A stretch of DNA of 64,000 nucleotides from Halostella pelagica (GTDB lineage: Archaea > Halobacteriota > Halobacteria > Halobacteriales > Natronoarchaeaceae): the NCBI GenBank assembly GCA_005954745.1, contig CP040681.1:32001-96000 (forward strand). Reading direction: 5' to 3'. Shown one piece after another: positions 26,848 through 36,264 of this stretch. Position numbers and translations under genes: made by a program. The notes under the pieces were generated by a model. That model was not told where the DNA came from and searched no databases. It saw only the letters and a list, made by a program, of their open reading frames with translations. The stretch's first letter is position 1; the number at the start of each line of letters is the position of its first letter.

Positions 26848-27314
26848 GAGTGATCTGGGAGAGAGTTCAAGCGACCGGCAGTTGCAGCGGTCGTCACAGA
26901 CGGTGACCGATCGCTCGACGGCCGGCGGCCACGCTCAACAGCGGGGGCGTCCTTGTGCGAACCGGTACCGTTCGTTGCGATCGCTGAGCCGATCACTTCG
27001 GTCCCCCCTTACTCACTGCTACTTTTAAATCCGAGGTGAGCAACATGAAACTAGAACGGTGACATGACAGCCACTTTTACGCTTTTATCGGCCGTTTGTA
27101 ACTCTACAATGGGAGTTCAGAGCTGTTCTGACAGTGCCTGGGCCTGTTAGAAAAGGGTCCGACGAAGAGCTCAATGGCTTGAAGGTGTGGTTTTCGGACA
27201 ATCCCGCCGGGAGCTGTCCGATCTACGAGGCAAAACCGACGCTTAAACGCCGTCATAGAGAATTTTATCCGCGTTCAGCACCGTGTACGGATGCGGGCAA
27301 CCGCACGAAACACC
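26848..27314. other. 467-bp gap with a hairpin and promoter-like DNA
   Basis: Divergent promoter region of the zinc-finger protein and the DUF5806-like gene. A TATA-like ctacttttaaatc lies at about 27018-27030, followed only by a 5-codon frame, so its product is unclear; it could drive a short RNA. A stem of TCGGACA/TGTCCGA with an inner cccgccggg occupies 27194-27221. A second TATA-like gaattttatcc (about 27262-27272) fits the gene starting at 27315. Confidence 0.4.
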
Positions 27315-27872
27315 ATGCCCGAGGATACGCAAACTACCCCTCAGAGCGGTACTGCTGAGTACGACCGTTTCGAGAGACTCGAAAGTGCCGAGTACGATCG
27401 CGTGAACGAGTTCCTCCGCGAGCGCGTCGGTTTCACCGCGCGCCAGTGGGCGATCGCCCGTCTGTGTTCGGATTTCCGGACGGGAACCGGCGTCGAAATG
27501 ACCAAGATCGGCGAGAACCTCCCCGATCTCGTCCCGTTCATGAACGACCGGTACACGCGCCAGTCCGTCTACCAGGCGCGGAAAGCGTTCGAGGATACGG
27601 TGAGAAAAGCGGGGGCGACGTTTCTCTACGGAGCCTACTCCGACTTCTTCACCGCCGAAGAGTTCGACGACATCGCGTACGAGGCGACGGAGGTAGCGCG
27701 GTTCCTGATCGAAGTCGAAGGCACAACCGTGTCTCACGCAGCGGAAACGGACGCCGAACGCCGGATACGCGCCGCGATGGAAGCGGTACACGAGGCGAGC
27801 CTCGAACTCCGATACGACCGCTGTCCGCACTGCGACGAACGTCTCGGCGACGAACCGACGGAATCCGACTGA
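27315..27872 (+). CDS. DUF5806-like protein
   Basis: 185 residues from ATG 27315; an ATG at 27291 adds an atypical Arg-rich start and lies too near the expected transcript start. The pattern EYDRVNEFLRERVGFTARQWAIARLCSDFRT, followed by VEMTKIGENLPDLVPFM and YTRQSVYQARKAFEDTVRKAGATFLYG, suggests a helical DNA-binding fold. It ends with a small CPHCDER knuckle. The label DUF5806 is from memory. Function unknown. Confidence 0.6.
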   Translation: MPEDTQTTPQSGTAEYDRFERLESAEYDRVNEFLRERVGFTARQWAIARLCSDFRTGTGVEMTKIGENLPDLVPFMNDRYTRQSVYQARKAFEDTVRKAGATFLYGAYSDFFTAEEFDDIAYEATEVARFLIEVEGTTVSHAAETDAERRIRAAMEAVHEASLELRYDRCPHCDERLGDEPTESD

Positions 27873-28013
27873 CACCCGGCGTCAATCAGCGAATTCGGCC
27901 TCGATTTCGCCTCGTGAAGGCTTCCGGTCGGCGTCGACTTCGGGGGAGTACCCAAAATAATAGGGGGAGAACTGATTGTACCGCTGAGTCATTCATAGAA
28001 CGGGGAACGAAGG

Positions 28014-28175
28014 ATGGGATACCAAAAACAACTGGTCTACTGTACCGACTGCGGCACTCCGTTTCCGGCGTGGGTGTCAGAGGGCGACATCGAACTCCTG
28101 TCTGACGACGACTGCGTCTGCGGGAACACCACGTTCGAACGGGTCGACGGCGCAACTACGCCGCAGTCGGCGTAG
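28014..28175 (+). CDS. Zinc-ribbon microprotein, 53 residues
   Basis: MGYQKQLVYCTDCGTPFP has a CTDC knuckle, matched by CVCGNTTFERV 24 residues later, a compact zinc ribbon with a Ser/Asp-rich turn. Codon bias is haloarchaeal. It follows the DUF5806-like gene by 141 bases and precedes the TRAM protein by 76. Confidence 0.55.
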   Translation: MGYQKQLVYCTDCGTPFPAWVSEGDIELLSDDDCVCGNTTFERVDGATTPQSA

Positions 28176-28251
28176 TTGACGCTGCTCACTGAGAGGTACG
28201 GGGCTTTCGATAAAGAAAACTAATTATCCGGGGGGCGGTATAAGCGAAGTT

Positions 28252-28689
28252 ATGGTCGAGATTCCGGATTCGCTTCAGAGTTTGTTTAGCGCGACCGTCG
28301 AACTGCGAGACGGGTCGTACGTCATCGAGATACCGAAAGGCGAGATCGATCACAACGCTATCAGTCCGAGCGAAACGTATCGCGTCGGTGTACTCGAACA
28401 GGACGAATCCGTGACGGAGACAGATAGCGACCGGCGGACCGAATCACGACCGGAACCCACGGAACCCGCGTCAAAACCACCTGCTCCGCCGGTTGACGAA
28501 GGTGAAATCCGAGACGTAACGATCGAGTCAGTCGGCGACCAGGGAGACGGTATCGCGAAAGTCGAACGGGGGTACGTCGTGATCGTCCCCGGCGCTGAAC
28601 CCGGGGACGAACCGACCGTCGAAATCGAAGAGGTGCAACAGAACGTCGCATTCGCGAGTGTGATCGACAGCGACACCTCGGCGCTGTGA
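28252..28689 (+). CDS. TRAM-domain protein
   Basis: 145 residues. The C-terminal 60 residues (VDEGEIRDVTIESVGDQGDG, IAKVERGYVVIVPGAEPGD, VEIEEVQQNVAFASVI) are a TRAM domain, a beta-barrel RNA-binding module; stand-alone TRAM proteins act as RNA chaperones in archaea. The N-terminal part (MVEIPDSLQSLFSATVELRDG) is a short conserved extension linked by a Pro/Glu-rich stretch. It probably binds RNA in the cytoplasm. Confidence 0.85.
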   Translation: MVEIPDSLQSLFSATVELRDGSYVIEIPKGEIDHNAISPSETYRVGVLEQDESVTETDSDRRTESRPEPTEPASKPPAPPVDEGEIRDVTIESVGDQGDGIAKVERGYVVIVPGAEPGDEPTVEIEEVQQNVAFASVIDSDTSAL

Positions 28690-28890
28690 AAACAGGAACG
28701 CCCGAGAGGATCGATTCTGAACCGTGATATCCACCCGGTATTTTGCCGCCATCCGCTCTATCACTCACTGTCGCTGCCCCCGAATCCGTGTTTGGATGTC
28801 TCTTAGTCGTGGAGCAGAGTGGGTATGGCTGCGTAGACTAACTCTCTGAGTGGGAGGGTGTGTTTCGACAGTGGAGGTAGATACAACCGG

Positions 28891-30546
28891 TCAGCGCCGC
28901 AGGTCCAGAGTTCGACGAGATAGCGCCGCACCGACCAGTATGACGCTGAGGCCGATGAAGACGATCGGAACACCCCTCTCGACGCTTGCAGTTGTCGTAC
29001 CGACGAAGTCGACGGGTGTCGCCCCGTTGAGCGGTCCGATGTACCACACCAGCAGGTACGTCATCTCGAACAGCCACGATGAACGACTCCATATCCCCAT
29101 TGCGACTGCGAGCGACGGAGCAAACAACGCACCGCTTGCGATCCCCACGAGTACCCCCATTTGATCGGTAACCACGAACAACGTGAGCAGCCCGCTGGTG
29201 ACACCGACAGCCACGACGACGCCGCCGAACCATTCCGCGACGAGTTGTTTGACCGGGTGGTTCGACGACAGTACGAGGTCAGCCACTCGGTGCTTTGTGA
29301 CGCGAACGCCCAGATCGGACCAGACAAAGATCGGCTAGATGAACGCGAGCGGTAGCAACACTCCTCGTACGAGTTCAACCGAGGTACTCGAGGTACCGGG
29401 CCTCACGAGAACGCCGATGGGAGCCACGACCAGAGCGACAGCGCAGACGTACCACCACCAACGGTGGCCACGAACTGCAAGCCGTATCTCTGCGGCGACC
29501 AGTCGCCAGAAGCTCCAGTTGGTTCGGTCTTCGACGCGCGTCAGCGACATCGAATCGACGGTCGGTGTTTCGGCCGTCTTCTCGGTTACTTCGTTGCTTT
29601 GACTGACTGCGGGAACCAGGGACCCGAGACGGGACAGCCAACCGGATCCCTCCGAATCGGTACTTGACGATCTTCGTGTGAACGGTATCGTTGCGACGAG
29701 AACGGTGCCAATGGCCGGTAAGAAGAGCCCAGTTCGCTGGACGTATATCCACAGCGGCCACGTCCGACCACTGTAATGGAACATCTGCTCGTCACCGTTG
29801 AGTGCCCCGAACGACGGGAGTACACCGCTCGCATCTGGAACCACGGTGTGCAGCGCATCTGCAGTCAACGAGTAGACGGCGAGGTGCCCCATAATGTCGA
29901 TCGACTTGACCCAAAGCGGCAGTTCGCTCGGGGTGTGTCCCTCGGCCGACTGCAGACCAGCGAGTGCGAACCCTGCGAGGAAGAAGTACGCGATATTTCC
30001 GAGCGTTCCACTCAGTCGGTCAACGGTTTCAAAGAGGAGCGCAACCGCACCGACCAGCGCGCTCAGTGGAAGCGCGAGGACGATGATCGGCCCCACCAGC
30101 GTCAGCAACTCGGTCGGTCCGACGCCGTGGACGGCGTGGTTGATGACCGTCGCAACTCCGAGTGTGGTCAGGATGACGACGCCGAGACCGATATTGCTCA
30201 TCCACTTCCCGAGCAGATACGTCCGGTCGGTGATCGTGCTGCAGGCGACCAACTGATCGACATCGTGAACTCGGTCCCGTTCGAGCGTTCCTTTCATGAG
30301 ATAGAAACCCCCGAACAGCAACACCATTGACCCGGTCATTCCCGCTTTCAATCCGACGAACGCAGACGTGTTCGCCCCGTGGACGTTCGTCACGGCGTCT
30401 CCGTTCTCGATCTGGTATGCGAGTTCGATCTGTCCGACGTTGACGAGATAACCGAAGAGTGCAACGATAGCGAGGACGACCAGAAGTCGGCGTGACCGCA
30501 CTCGCTGGAGGAAATCCGCCCGCGCAACGTGATATATTCGTCGCAT
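28891..30546 (-). pseudogene. ABC exporter permease interrupted by an in-frame TAG
   Basis: From ATG 30546 (MRRIYHVARADFLQRVRSRR) the frame runs 403 codons to a TAG at 29337-29335, then stays open in the same frame (PIFVWSDLGVR ...) to a TGA at 28891. Both parts are rich in membrane helices and look like one ABC-2-type permease of about 551 residues. The flanking context LLPLAFI-stop-PIFVWSDLG suggests that a Trp codon TGG became TAG by one base. The gene starts one base after the ATPase stop, so it was the partner permease. It is probably inactivated or gives a truncated protein; a start at 29286 (MADLVLSS) could yield the last 131 residues separately. Confidence 0.75.
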
Positions 30547-30547
30547 G

Positions 30548-31423
30548 TCACACCTCAGTGGGTTGGTCGACCGTGTCGAGATACGCGTCCTCAAGTGTAG
30601 CCGGCACTTCCTCGGCAGTTTCGGTCGGACGACTCTCGGCGATCAATCGAACCTTGACGCCGTCCGAGCGCTGAACGGTGCTACACACCTGATAGCGCTC
30701 CCTGAGTTCGGAAAGCTCCGACCTCGGGACGAGGCACTCGTAGACCGTCCCTGACACTCGGTCGATGAACTGATCGACTGTCGAGTGTGTCACCAGACGG
30801 CCATTCTCGAGGATAGCCAGTTTGTTCGCCGTCGCCTCGACGTCCGGGACGATATGCGTCGAAAGGAGAACGATCCGGTCCGTAGCGGTGTTTGCAAGCG
30901 CGCTCCGCAAGCGAACGCGCTCTTCTGGGTCCAATCCGACCGTCGGTTCGTCGACGATGAGCAGGTTCGGGTCGTTGAGTAGGGCTTGTGCGATCCCGAC
31001 TCGCTGTCGCATCCCACCGGAGAACGTCTTGAGTTTCCGCTTCCGGACGTCCGTGAGGTTCGTGAGCGCGATCATTTCGTCGATACGAGCGCTGGCGGTC
31101 TCACTGTCGAGACCGCGCAACGCGGCGACGTATTCCAGGAACTCCTCGAGCGTCAGGTCCGGGTAGACACCGAACTCCTGTGGAAGATATCCGAGAACCG
31201 AGCGAACGACGGCGGGCGACTCGACGATATCGGTCCCGTTCCAGTACGCCGTCCCCGTCGTTGGCTTCACTACTGTCGAAAGAATTCCCATCAGCGTCGA
31301 CTTCCCGGCACCGTTTGGCCCGAGAAGTCCGTGAATTCCCTCTTCAAGCTCCAGCGATACGTCTCGAATTCCCCACGTTTCCTCCCCGTACTGTTTTCCG
31401 AGGTTCTCAATGCTGAGTTTCAT
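30548..31423 (-). CDS. ABC exporter ATP-binding protein
   Basis: 291 residues. Walker A GPNGAGKST (about 35-43), Q-loop YLPQEFG, signature FSGGMRQR, Walker B LLIVDEPTVGLDP and the switch His in LLSTHIV are all intact. The family is that of ABC-2 exporters with a C-terminal tail of about 70 residues. It should drive export of an unknown substrate with the permease downstream, which is broken by a stop codon. The intact ATPase suggests that the break is recent. Confidence 0.9.
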   Translation of the reverse strand: MKLSIENLGKQYGEETWGIRDVSLELEEGIHGLLGPNGAGKSTLMGILSTVVKPTTGTAYWNGTDIVESPAVVRSVLGYLPQEFGVYPDLTLEEFLEYVAALRGLDSETASARIDEMIALTNLTDVRKRKLKTFSGGMRQRVGIAQALLNDPNLLIVDEPTVGLDPEERVRLRSALANTATDRIVLLSTHIVPDVEATANKLAILENGRLVTHSTVDQFIDRVSGTVYECLVPRSELSELRERYQVCSTVQRSDGVKVRLIAESRPTETAEEVPATLEDAYLDTVDQPTEV

Positions 31424-31686
31424 ACACGACCCTCGCGGGCGGACCGGCAGCGTTCAGTTGGCAGCACTCGATCCGTCCGAGAAGACCGTAATCGGAGTGT
31501 TGGTGACGAATTCGTGATCGTGTGTTGGAGGGAAGTCACAAGTGGAAGATGTGAAACTACCATCATAATACTCACGGAATTAACCACGCAGTTCTGTCTA
31601 GCTGGCTCTGGGAGCACGTCCTGAATATCCAGCCACCGATTTCTAATCCGGCCCCGGTGGTATGCGGAGGTAGCACCCGAAACAAC

Positions 31687-31700
31687 CAGTGAACACCTAC
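31687..31700. repeat. 14-bp repeat shared with 32606-32619, beside a hairpin
   Basis: The 14-mer cagtgaacacctac occurs here and again at 32606-32619, bracketing the transposase remnant about 900 bases apart. The hairpin GCGCCGT-AA-ACGGCGC at 31723-31738 follows, in a context (tgacatcctcc...) like the ends of haloarchaeal IS200/IS605-type elements. Near the second copy a smaller hairpin ccgccc/gggcgg sits at 32576-32598. They may be ends of a decayed element. Confidence 0.35.
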
Positions 31701-31814
31701 TCGACCCAACATGACATCCTCCGCGCCGTAAACGGCGCAGTTTCCTCCGTTGAATAATTCACGGTCCTCATACAGGTATTGCTCGCCGGTCGTCCTGGTA
31801 CAGGATTACTAGTG

Positions 31815-32290
31815 CACATCACCCCCTCCTACGTCGTCCCGAAGCGAACGCAGACCAGCGAGAACGCCCAGGCCAAGCGCCTTCTGTAACGCAACAAGGA
31901 TCGGTAGGAGGCGACCGGAAGTTGCACCTGGGGATAACGAGCGGCACTCGACGACGCTGACCTACCGCCGAAAGGAAAACTCCGAGCATGACGACTACAG
32001 ACAGTAGTCGGTGTTCATGACGAACCGAGGCAGCGGCCTTCTCACGGAGTACGGATACAGGTGGGAGATCGAGAGCGGCTACAAATCGATCAAGCGGGTC
32101 ATGGGCGCCAAACGTCGAAGAATTTCGGGCTACCCTGCTATTTCGCGGTCGCGTGTCTGCTGTACTCAATCTGGCGGACGGTGGACCTGCGTATACAAGT
32201 CGAATTGACCGGTGAGTACGAGCACTCGCCGATCGTGACGACTGATAACGCGCTGGTGCTGTTGAAGGAGGAAACCGGAATCGGGTCGAG
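31815..32290 (+). mobile_element. Decayed IS4-type DDE transposase
   Basis: The conceptual translation of the plus strand gives VVPKRTQTSENAQAKRLL, then stops and frame changes, TNRGSG, then EYGYRWEIESGYKSIKR, the Y-(2)-R-(3)-E-(6)-K signature of the IS4 family. A frameshift near 32120 leads to SKNFGLPCYF, CLLYSIWRTVDLRIQVELTG and EYEHSPIVTTDNALVLL. At least three in-frame stops and two frameshifts are present, and no complete terminal inverted repeats were found. It is a dead remnant, but it shows that this 1.5-kb gap has taken insertions. Confidence 0.8.
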
Positions 32291-32936
32291 AGACACTCAG
32301 GCCGGGTTAGCACGGCGTGCGGGCGGCTACACTATCCGAAATCTCAAAATACTCCGAGTTAGTTGACTCCACAAAAAGAACGCCCGTTTGGAGAGCGATC
32401 TGATGTAGATACTGCCCGTCGATTCGCCCGAAACCACGCATCACAGACCCGCTGTACCAACTGTAGTCTCAACCTTCGAGGAGAAATTTCTGTATAGCGT
32501 TATTCAATATATACGCTACGTATTACAGTGAATCGTACAGCCCTACGGTGGTTTTTGCCCAGAAGTTCGCCGGACCCGCCCACTCACGTTTAGGGCGGTA
32601 AACAGCAGTGAACACCTACGGGGCGACGCCGTACGGGACGCTGCAACGAGTCGAACACCGCTACTCCCGGAGTCAGTGACGAGAACACGCTACGTGCGCG
32701 CTCTTATCGACAAACATCGCCGGTCGACGAACTCGGGACACTCGCTGATCCGAAATATCCTTTCTCGTACGCGTGCAGTTCGAGTACGTTCGGGTATCGC
32801 GAACTTTCCCTGACCTCGCTCGGTTGCTGATCACGCTCGTCAAGCACAGAGTAGCGAGCTAGATGTTCGGTGATACGAGCTATATTCGTGTTCAGATCAG
32901 CTCTATCGTTTGTTTGGACGGATCTGCCAGAATTGG
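32291..32936. other. Gene-free stretch after the transposase remnant
   Basis: AT-rich patches (about 32500-32530), the second copy of the 14-bp repeat and a small hairpin are present; no frame has good codon bias. It probably contains older insertion debris plus upstream DNA of the secreted protein. Confidence 0.4.
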
Positions 32937-32944
32937 CTTTTAAG
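32937..32944 (+). promoter_or_regulatory. TATA box of the secreted acidic protein
   Basis: CTTTTAAG centred 27 bases before the ATG at 32968, predicting a leaderless transcript and confirming that start. Confidence 0.6.
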
Positions 32945-32967
32945 TATCCCCGCTATCACCGAGTGCA

Positions 32968-33984
32968 ATGTTCCGAAATAACTTCACGACGGCGTTGCTC
33001 GCGCTCCTGGTTCTCACCGCGGGAGCCGTCCCGGCGGCAACAGCATCGGGCGGGGCCGCGGACGCAGGAGTCGCAGTCACCGTCGAGACGAACGAGGAGT
33101 GGACAACGGTCACAGTCGAACAAAACGGGGAGGCTAGCGCGGACGCCGAAGTAACGGTCGACGCAGTCGGCGAGGCGGGAACCGACGCCGAGGGCACCTA
33201 TCGGACAGACGCCAACGGAACGGTCCGAATACCGACGCCCGACGCCGACACACAGGTCACGCTGACCGTCGAGACGGACAGCGCAACCGCCTCGGGAGCG
33301 CTCACGCTCTCCGCCTACGACGGCGAGGAGCGGACGGTCCAGGTCGAACTCGACGCCAACGCCAGCGCCGGAGGAGACGGCGAAGCATCGGTCGACGACG
33401 CGAACGACTCCGAAAACGAGAGTGAAACGAGCCACGACGGCGGAGCCGAGGGCGAAACCGAGAGCGATACCTCGGTATTCACCGACTTCGATAGCACCGT
33501 CGACCTGCTTGACGCGGTCACGGCCGACGTTTCGGTCGGAGTCGACGCCGTCTTGGACGCCGATGACGACGCTGACGGCGACGACGGCGGCGAGACGGCC
33601 ACCGAGAGCGGCTCCGAGGCGAGCGCCGACGCGTCGGGTGAAAGTAGCGCCGACGTGAATGTCGAGAACGACTCCGACGACGGTTCGACCGTCTCGGTCT
33701 CGGCAGACGCTGATGCCGATATCGAGGCGAGCACAGAGGCGGAACTCGGCGGCGAGTACGAGGCTGACGCCGAGAGCGGGACGGATGCGGAGTCCGAGGG
33801 CGAGTCGAGTGCAGAGTCTAACAGCGACAGCGAAGCAGTCGTCGAGGCCGACGGCGAGGCGAACGTCGACACCTCCGCAGCGGTCGACGGTGACGACGGC
33901 GGTGACGAGGCCGACGCTGCGGAAAACAGCGTGGTCGCGGTCTGGACTGACCTGTCCGCTACGGTCAGCGCTGGGTTCGCCTAA
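32968..33984 (+). CDS. Secreted Asp/Glu/Ser/Ala-rich protein
   Basis: 338 residues. A Sec-type signal (MFRNNFTTALLALLVLTAGAVPAATA, cut after about 26) leads to a 90-residue beta-sandwich-like domain (VAVTVETNEEWTTVTVEQNG, VTLTVETDSATASGALTL) that resembles carboxypeptidase-regulatory or invasin-like repeats. The rest (about 130-330) is an extremely acidic low-complexity stalk of Asp, Glu, Ser and Ala, ending in NSVVAVWTDLSATVSAGFA. It is probably exported and disordered. It precedes the membrane-anchored regulator by 96 bases on the same strand, and both share an acidic extracellular part. Confidence 0.7.
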   Translation: MFRNNFTTALLALLVLTAGAVPAATASGGAADAGVAVTVETNEEWTTVTVEQNGEASADAEVTVDAVGEAGTDAEGTYRTDANGTVRIPTPDADTQVTLTVETDSATASGALTLSAYDGEERTVQVELDANASAGGDGEASVDDANDSENESETSHDGGAEGETESDTSVFTDFDSTVDLLDAVTADVSVGVDAVLDADDDADGDDGGETATESGSEASADASGESSADVNVENDSDDGSTVSVSADADADIEASTEAELGGEYEADAESGTDAESEGESSAESNSDSEAVVEADGEANVDTSAAVDGDDGGDEADAAENSVVAVWTDLSATVSAGFA

Positions 33985-34080
33985 ACCGGTTCTTCACGTC
34001 CACAAGACCTATTATCGACGGTTTGAACCTCCTGACTACGAAGCGCGTCGACGCGCATAACGGCGGACGGGGTCATTTCC

Positions 34081-35496
34081 ATGCAACGTATCACCGAAAC
34101 ACTGCTCGCGGCGGTCGTCGTTTGCAGCCTTCTGGCACCAGGAGTCGTCAGTGCTGCAGCCCCCACGTCCGGTGCCCCCGCTGACGCGACCGGCGAGGAG
34201 CAACCCTCTTCGTTCGCTGAGTCCGTCCAGTTCCCCGACAACGAATCGGATAACGAAACGACGGAGCTGACCGATACGGCTGACGCCGTCGACGAGACGA
34301 CTGCCACCGTCGAGAACACTATCGATTCGACCGCCGAAACGAACGGTACCGTCGACGAGACGACCGATGCTGTCGACGATGACGCGAAAGAGACGGCAGA
34401 TACTATCGGGAATACGACGGGCGACACTGACGAAGGAGACCGCGGCTCCCTCGTCGTCGATGTCGATGGGGACGTTCATCTGCTCGATGGCGACACGGCG
34501 GACGAGCAGGCCACGGAGACCGTCGAATCCACGGTGTCGAACATCACCGTGGTTACGGCCGTCGGACCGGACGGCGGTCGGCTGACCGCCGACGCAACCG
34601 TGGCGCGCGTCATCGACGGCGAGGTCTCGGCCGACGTCAGCAGTGATAGCGGTTCGAGCGAGCCCGTCGGCAAGACGGACGAAGGTGACGTCGGGTCCTC
34701 GGACGCCGAGAGCCCCACCTCGGGAGAGAACGGCGACCAGGCACAGGCGTTCACGCCGCTAGGGACGCCCCCGCTGCCCGGCGGCCCGGTCGGGAGTGGA
34801 ACGGCGGCGTTCGGCGGTGCGCTCGCGCTAGGCCTCGGTTACGCTGGACGGCGGGCCGTCGCTGGAGCGAGCGCAGCTCCCGCGCCCGCTACAACCGTCA
34901 CGCAGGCACGATTGTTCGCCTCGCTGCTTGCAGATGCGGTCCGGGCGCGAGAGCTTCCGGACTGGGTCCGGTGGCTCCCGGTCGTCGGTGGCTACAGCCG
35001 CTACGACAGTTCCGATCCGCTGGAACACGAGAATCGCGCGGCCATCGTCGACCGTCTGGAGGCCGAACCCGGGACCTACCTCTCGGCAGTCGCCGACGAA
35101 ACCGGTATTCCCCTGCCGACGGTGCGGTACCACATGAAGATCCTCAGGCACGAAGAGCGCGTTACGTCGGAGGTCATCCGCGGGAAGCGCCGGTATTTTC
35201 CAGCGGGCTTCGAGGCTACCGAACTCGCCGCGGCACTCGACGATGCGGCCACCCGGGATGTGCTCCACGCCCTAGAGGCCGAGGAGCCGGCCACTGTCAC
35301 AGACCTGGCGGACGTGCTAAACCGGGACCCCAGTACGGTCACCCACCACTGCAAGCGCCTCGAGGAGGACGGACTCGTCGAGCGCGAGCGCGACGGGCGG
35401 GCCGTACTGACATCGCTGTCGCCCGAGGTACGCGATGCTTTCCGGACGGTCCCCCCGGCCGAGACGGGCGAGACGCCGATACCTGCCGACGACTGA
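34081..35496 (+). CDS. Membrane-anchored regulator with two winged helices
   Basis: 471 residues. A Sec signal (MQRITETLLAAVVVCSLLAPGVVSA) leads to an acidic extracellular region (about 26-225), then one membrane helix (about 238-258, GTAAFGGALALGLGYAG). The cytoplasmic C-terminus has two winged helices: about 320-375 (RAAIVDRLEAEPGTYLSAV, IPLPTVRYHMKIL) and 395-450 (DVLHALEAEEPATVTDLADVLNRDPSTVTHHCKRLEEDGL). This is a one-component sensor that could carry a signal straight from outside to DNA. It follows the secreted acidic protein, a plausible partner. Confidence 0.8.
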   Translation: MQRITETLLAAVVVCSLLAPGVVSAAAPTSGAPADATGEEQPSSFAESVQFPDNESDNETTELTDTADAVDETTATVENTIDSTAETNGTVDETTDAVDDDAKETADTIGNTTGDTDEGDRGSLVVDVDGDVHLLDGDTADEQATETVESTVSNITVVTAVGPDGGRLTADATVARVIDGEVSADVSSDSGSSEPVGKTDEGDVGSSDAESPTSGENGDQAQAFTPLGTPPLPGGPVGSGTAAFGGALALGLGYAGRRAVAGASAAPAPATTVTQARLFASLLADAVRARELPDWVRWLPVVGGYSRYDSSDPLEHENRAAIVDRLEAEPGTYLSAVADETGIPLPTVRYHMKILRHEERVTSEVIRGKRRYFPAGFEATELAAALDDAATRDVLHALEAEEPATVTDLADVLNRDPSTVTHHCKRLEEDGLVERERDGRAVLTSLSPEVRDAFRTVPPAETGETPIPADD

Positions 35497-35700
35497 GAGG
35501 CGCATCCCCGACTCGGCTCGCGTCGGCTCTCGACCGGTGAGTCTTCGATTCCTCCGGCATCGCCCGCTGCCAGCGACCCGTGCCGGCGAGTGCGGACAGG
35601 CTGTGAAGGCCGTCGAGACGGTCCGATGTCCGCCGCGGCCGTGTACCACTCTAGTATGTTACTAGTTAACGATATACAGGTTCGCCTCGGATAGTTACAC

Positions 35701-36216
35701 ATGGACAGCAGACGCTACGAGTTCGAGGGAACGGGACCTGACATCGATCCGACGGCGCGGGTTAGCCGAGAAGCGACGCTGGTGGGCGAAGTACATATCG
35801 GCGCAGACGCGAGTGTCTGGCCGGGTGTAGTTCTCCGGGGTGACGTTGCGCCCGTTCGCGTCGGGCGGGAATCGCACGTCGGGGACACGGCAGTGCTACA
35901 CGCTTCCGCGGTCGGGGAGCGAGTTATGGTCGGCCACGGTGCCGTGTTGAACGACGCCGCCGTCGACGATGGGTCTCTCATCGGCTTCAACGCGACGCTC
36001 AACTCGGAGGTGACGGTCGGCGAGAGAAGTATCGTCGCCTCCGGCACGACGGTTCCGGATGGGTACGATATCCCGGCGGAGTCGTTCGTCCGCGGCGTTC
36101 CGGCCCAGGTCACGCCGCTCGAAGAGACGACGATCGACCCGGAGGAGATATTCGAGGCCCACTCGTCGGGCGAGTACACTGACTTGGCAGGTCGCCACGG
36201 GGACCTGTTCGGGTGA
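35701..36216 (+). CDS. Gamma-carbonic-anhydrase-like hexapeptide-repeat protein
   Basis: 171 residues. A left-handed beta helix is visible from repeats such as IGADASVWPGVVLRGDVAPVRVG and VMVGHGAVLNDAAVDDGSLIGF, ending in a C-terminal helix. Members of the gamma-carbonic-anhydrase family use three His at zinc. Two are present (VLHAS and VGHGA), but the third, normally in an LHGC-like motif, reads LNDA here. It may bind zinc weakly or lack activity. Confidence 0.8.
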   Translation: MDSRRYEFEGTGPDIDPTARVSREATLVGEVHIGADASVWPGVVLRGDVAPVRVGRESHVGDTAVLHASAVGERVMVGHGAVLNDAAVDDGSLIGFNATLNSEVTVGERSIVASGTTVPDGYDIPAESFVRGVPAQVTPLEETTIDPEEIFEAHSSGEYTDLAGRHGDLFG

Positions 36217-36264
36217 TTCCCACACCGTGCTGATTTGCCTGCTACGGACGCTTTTCCACCCGTT

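Noticed and set aside
29335..29337. TAG read as pyrrolysine
   Set aside because: I know of no basis for pyrrolysine in a haloarchaeal ABC permease, no pyl gene is seen in the window and the context fits a Trp codon change.
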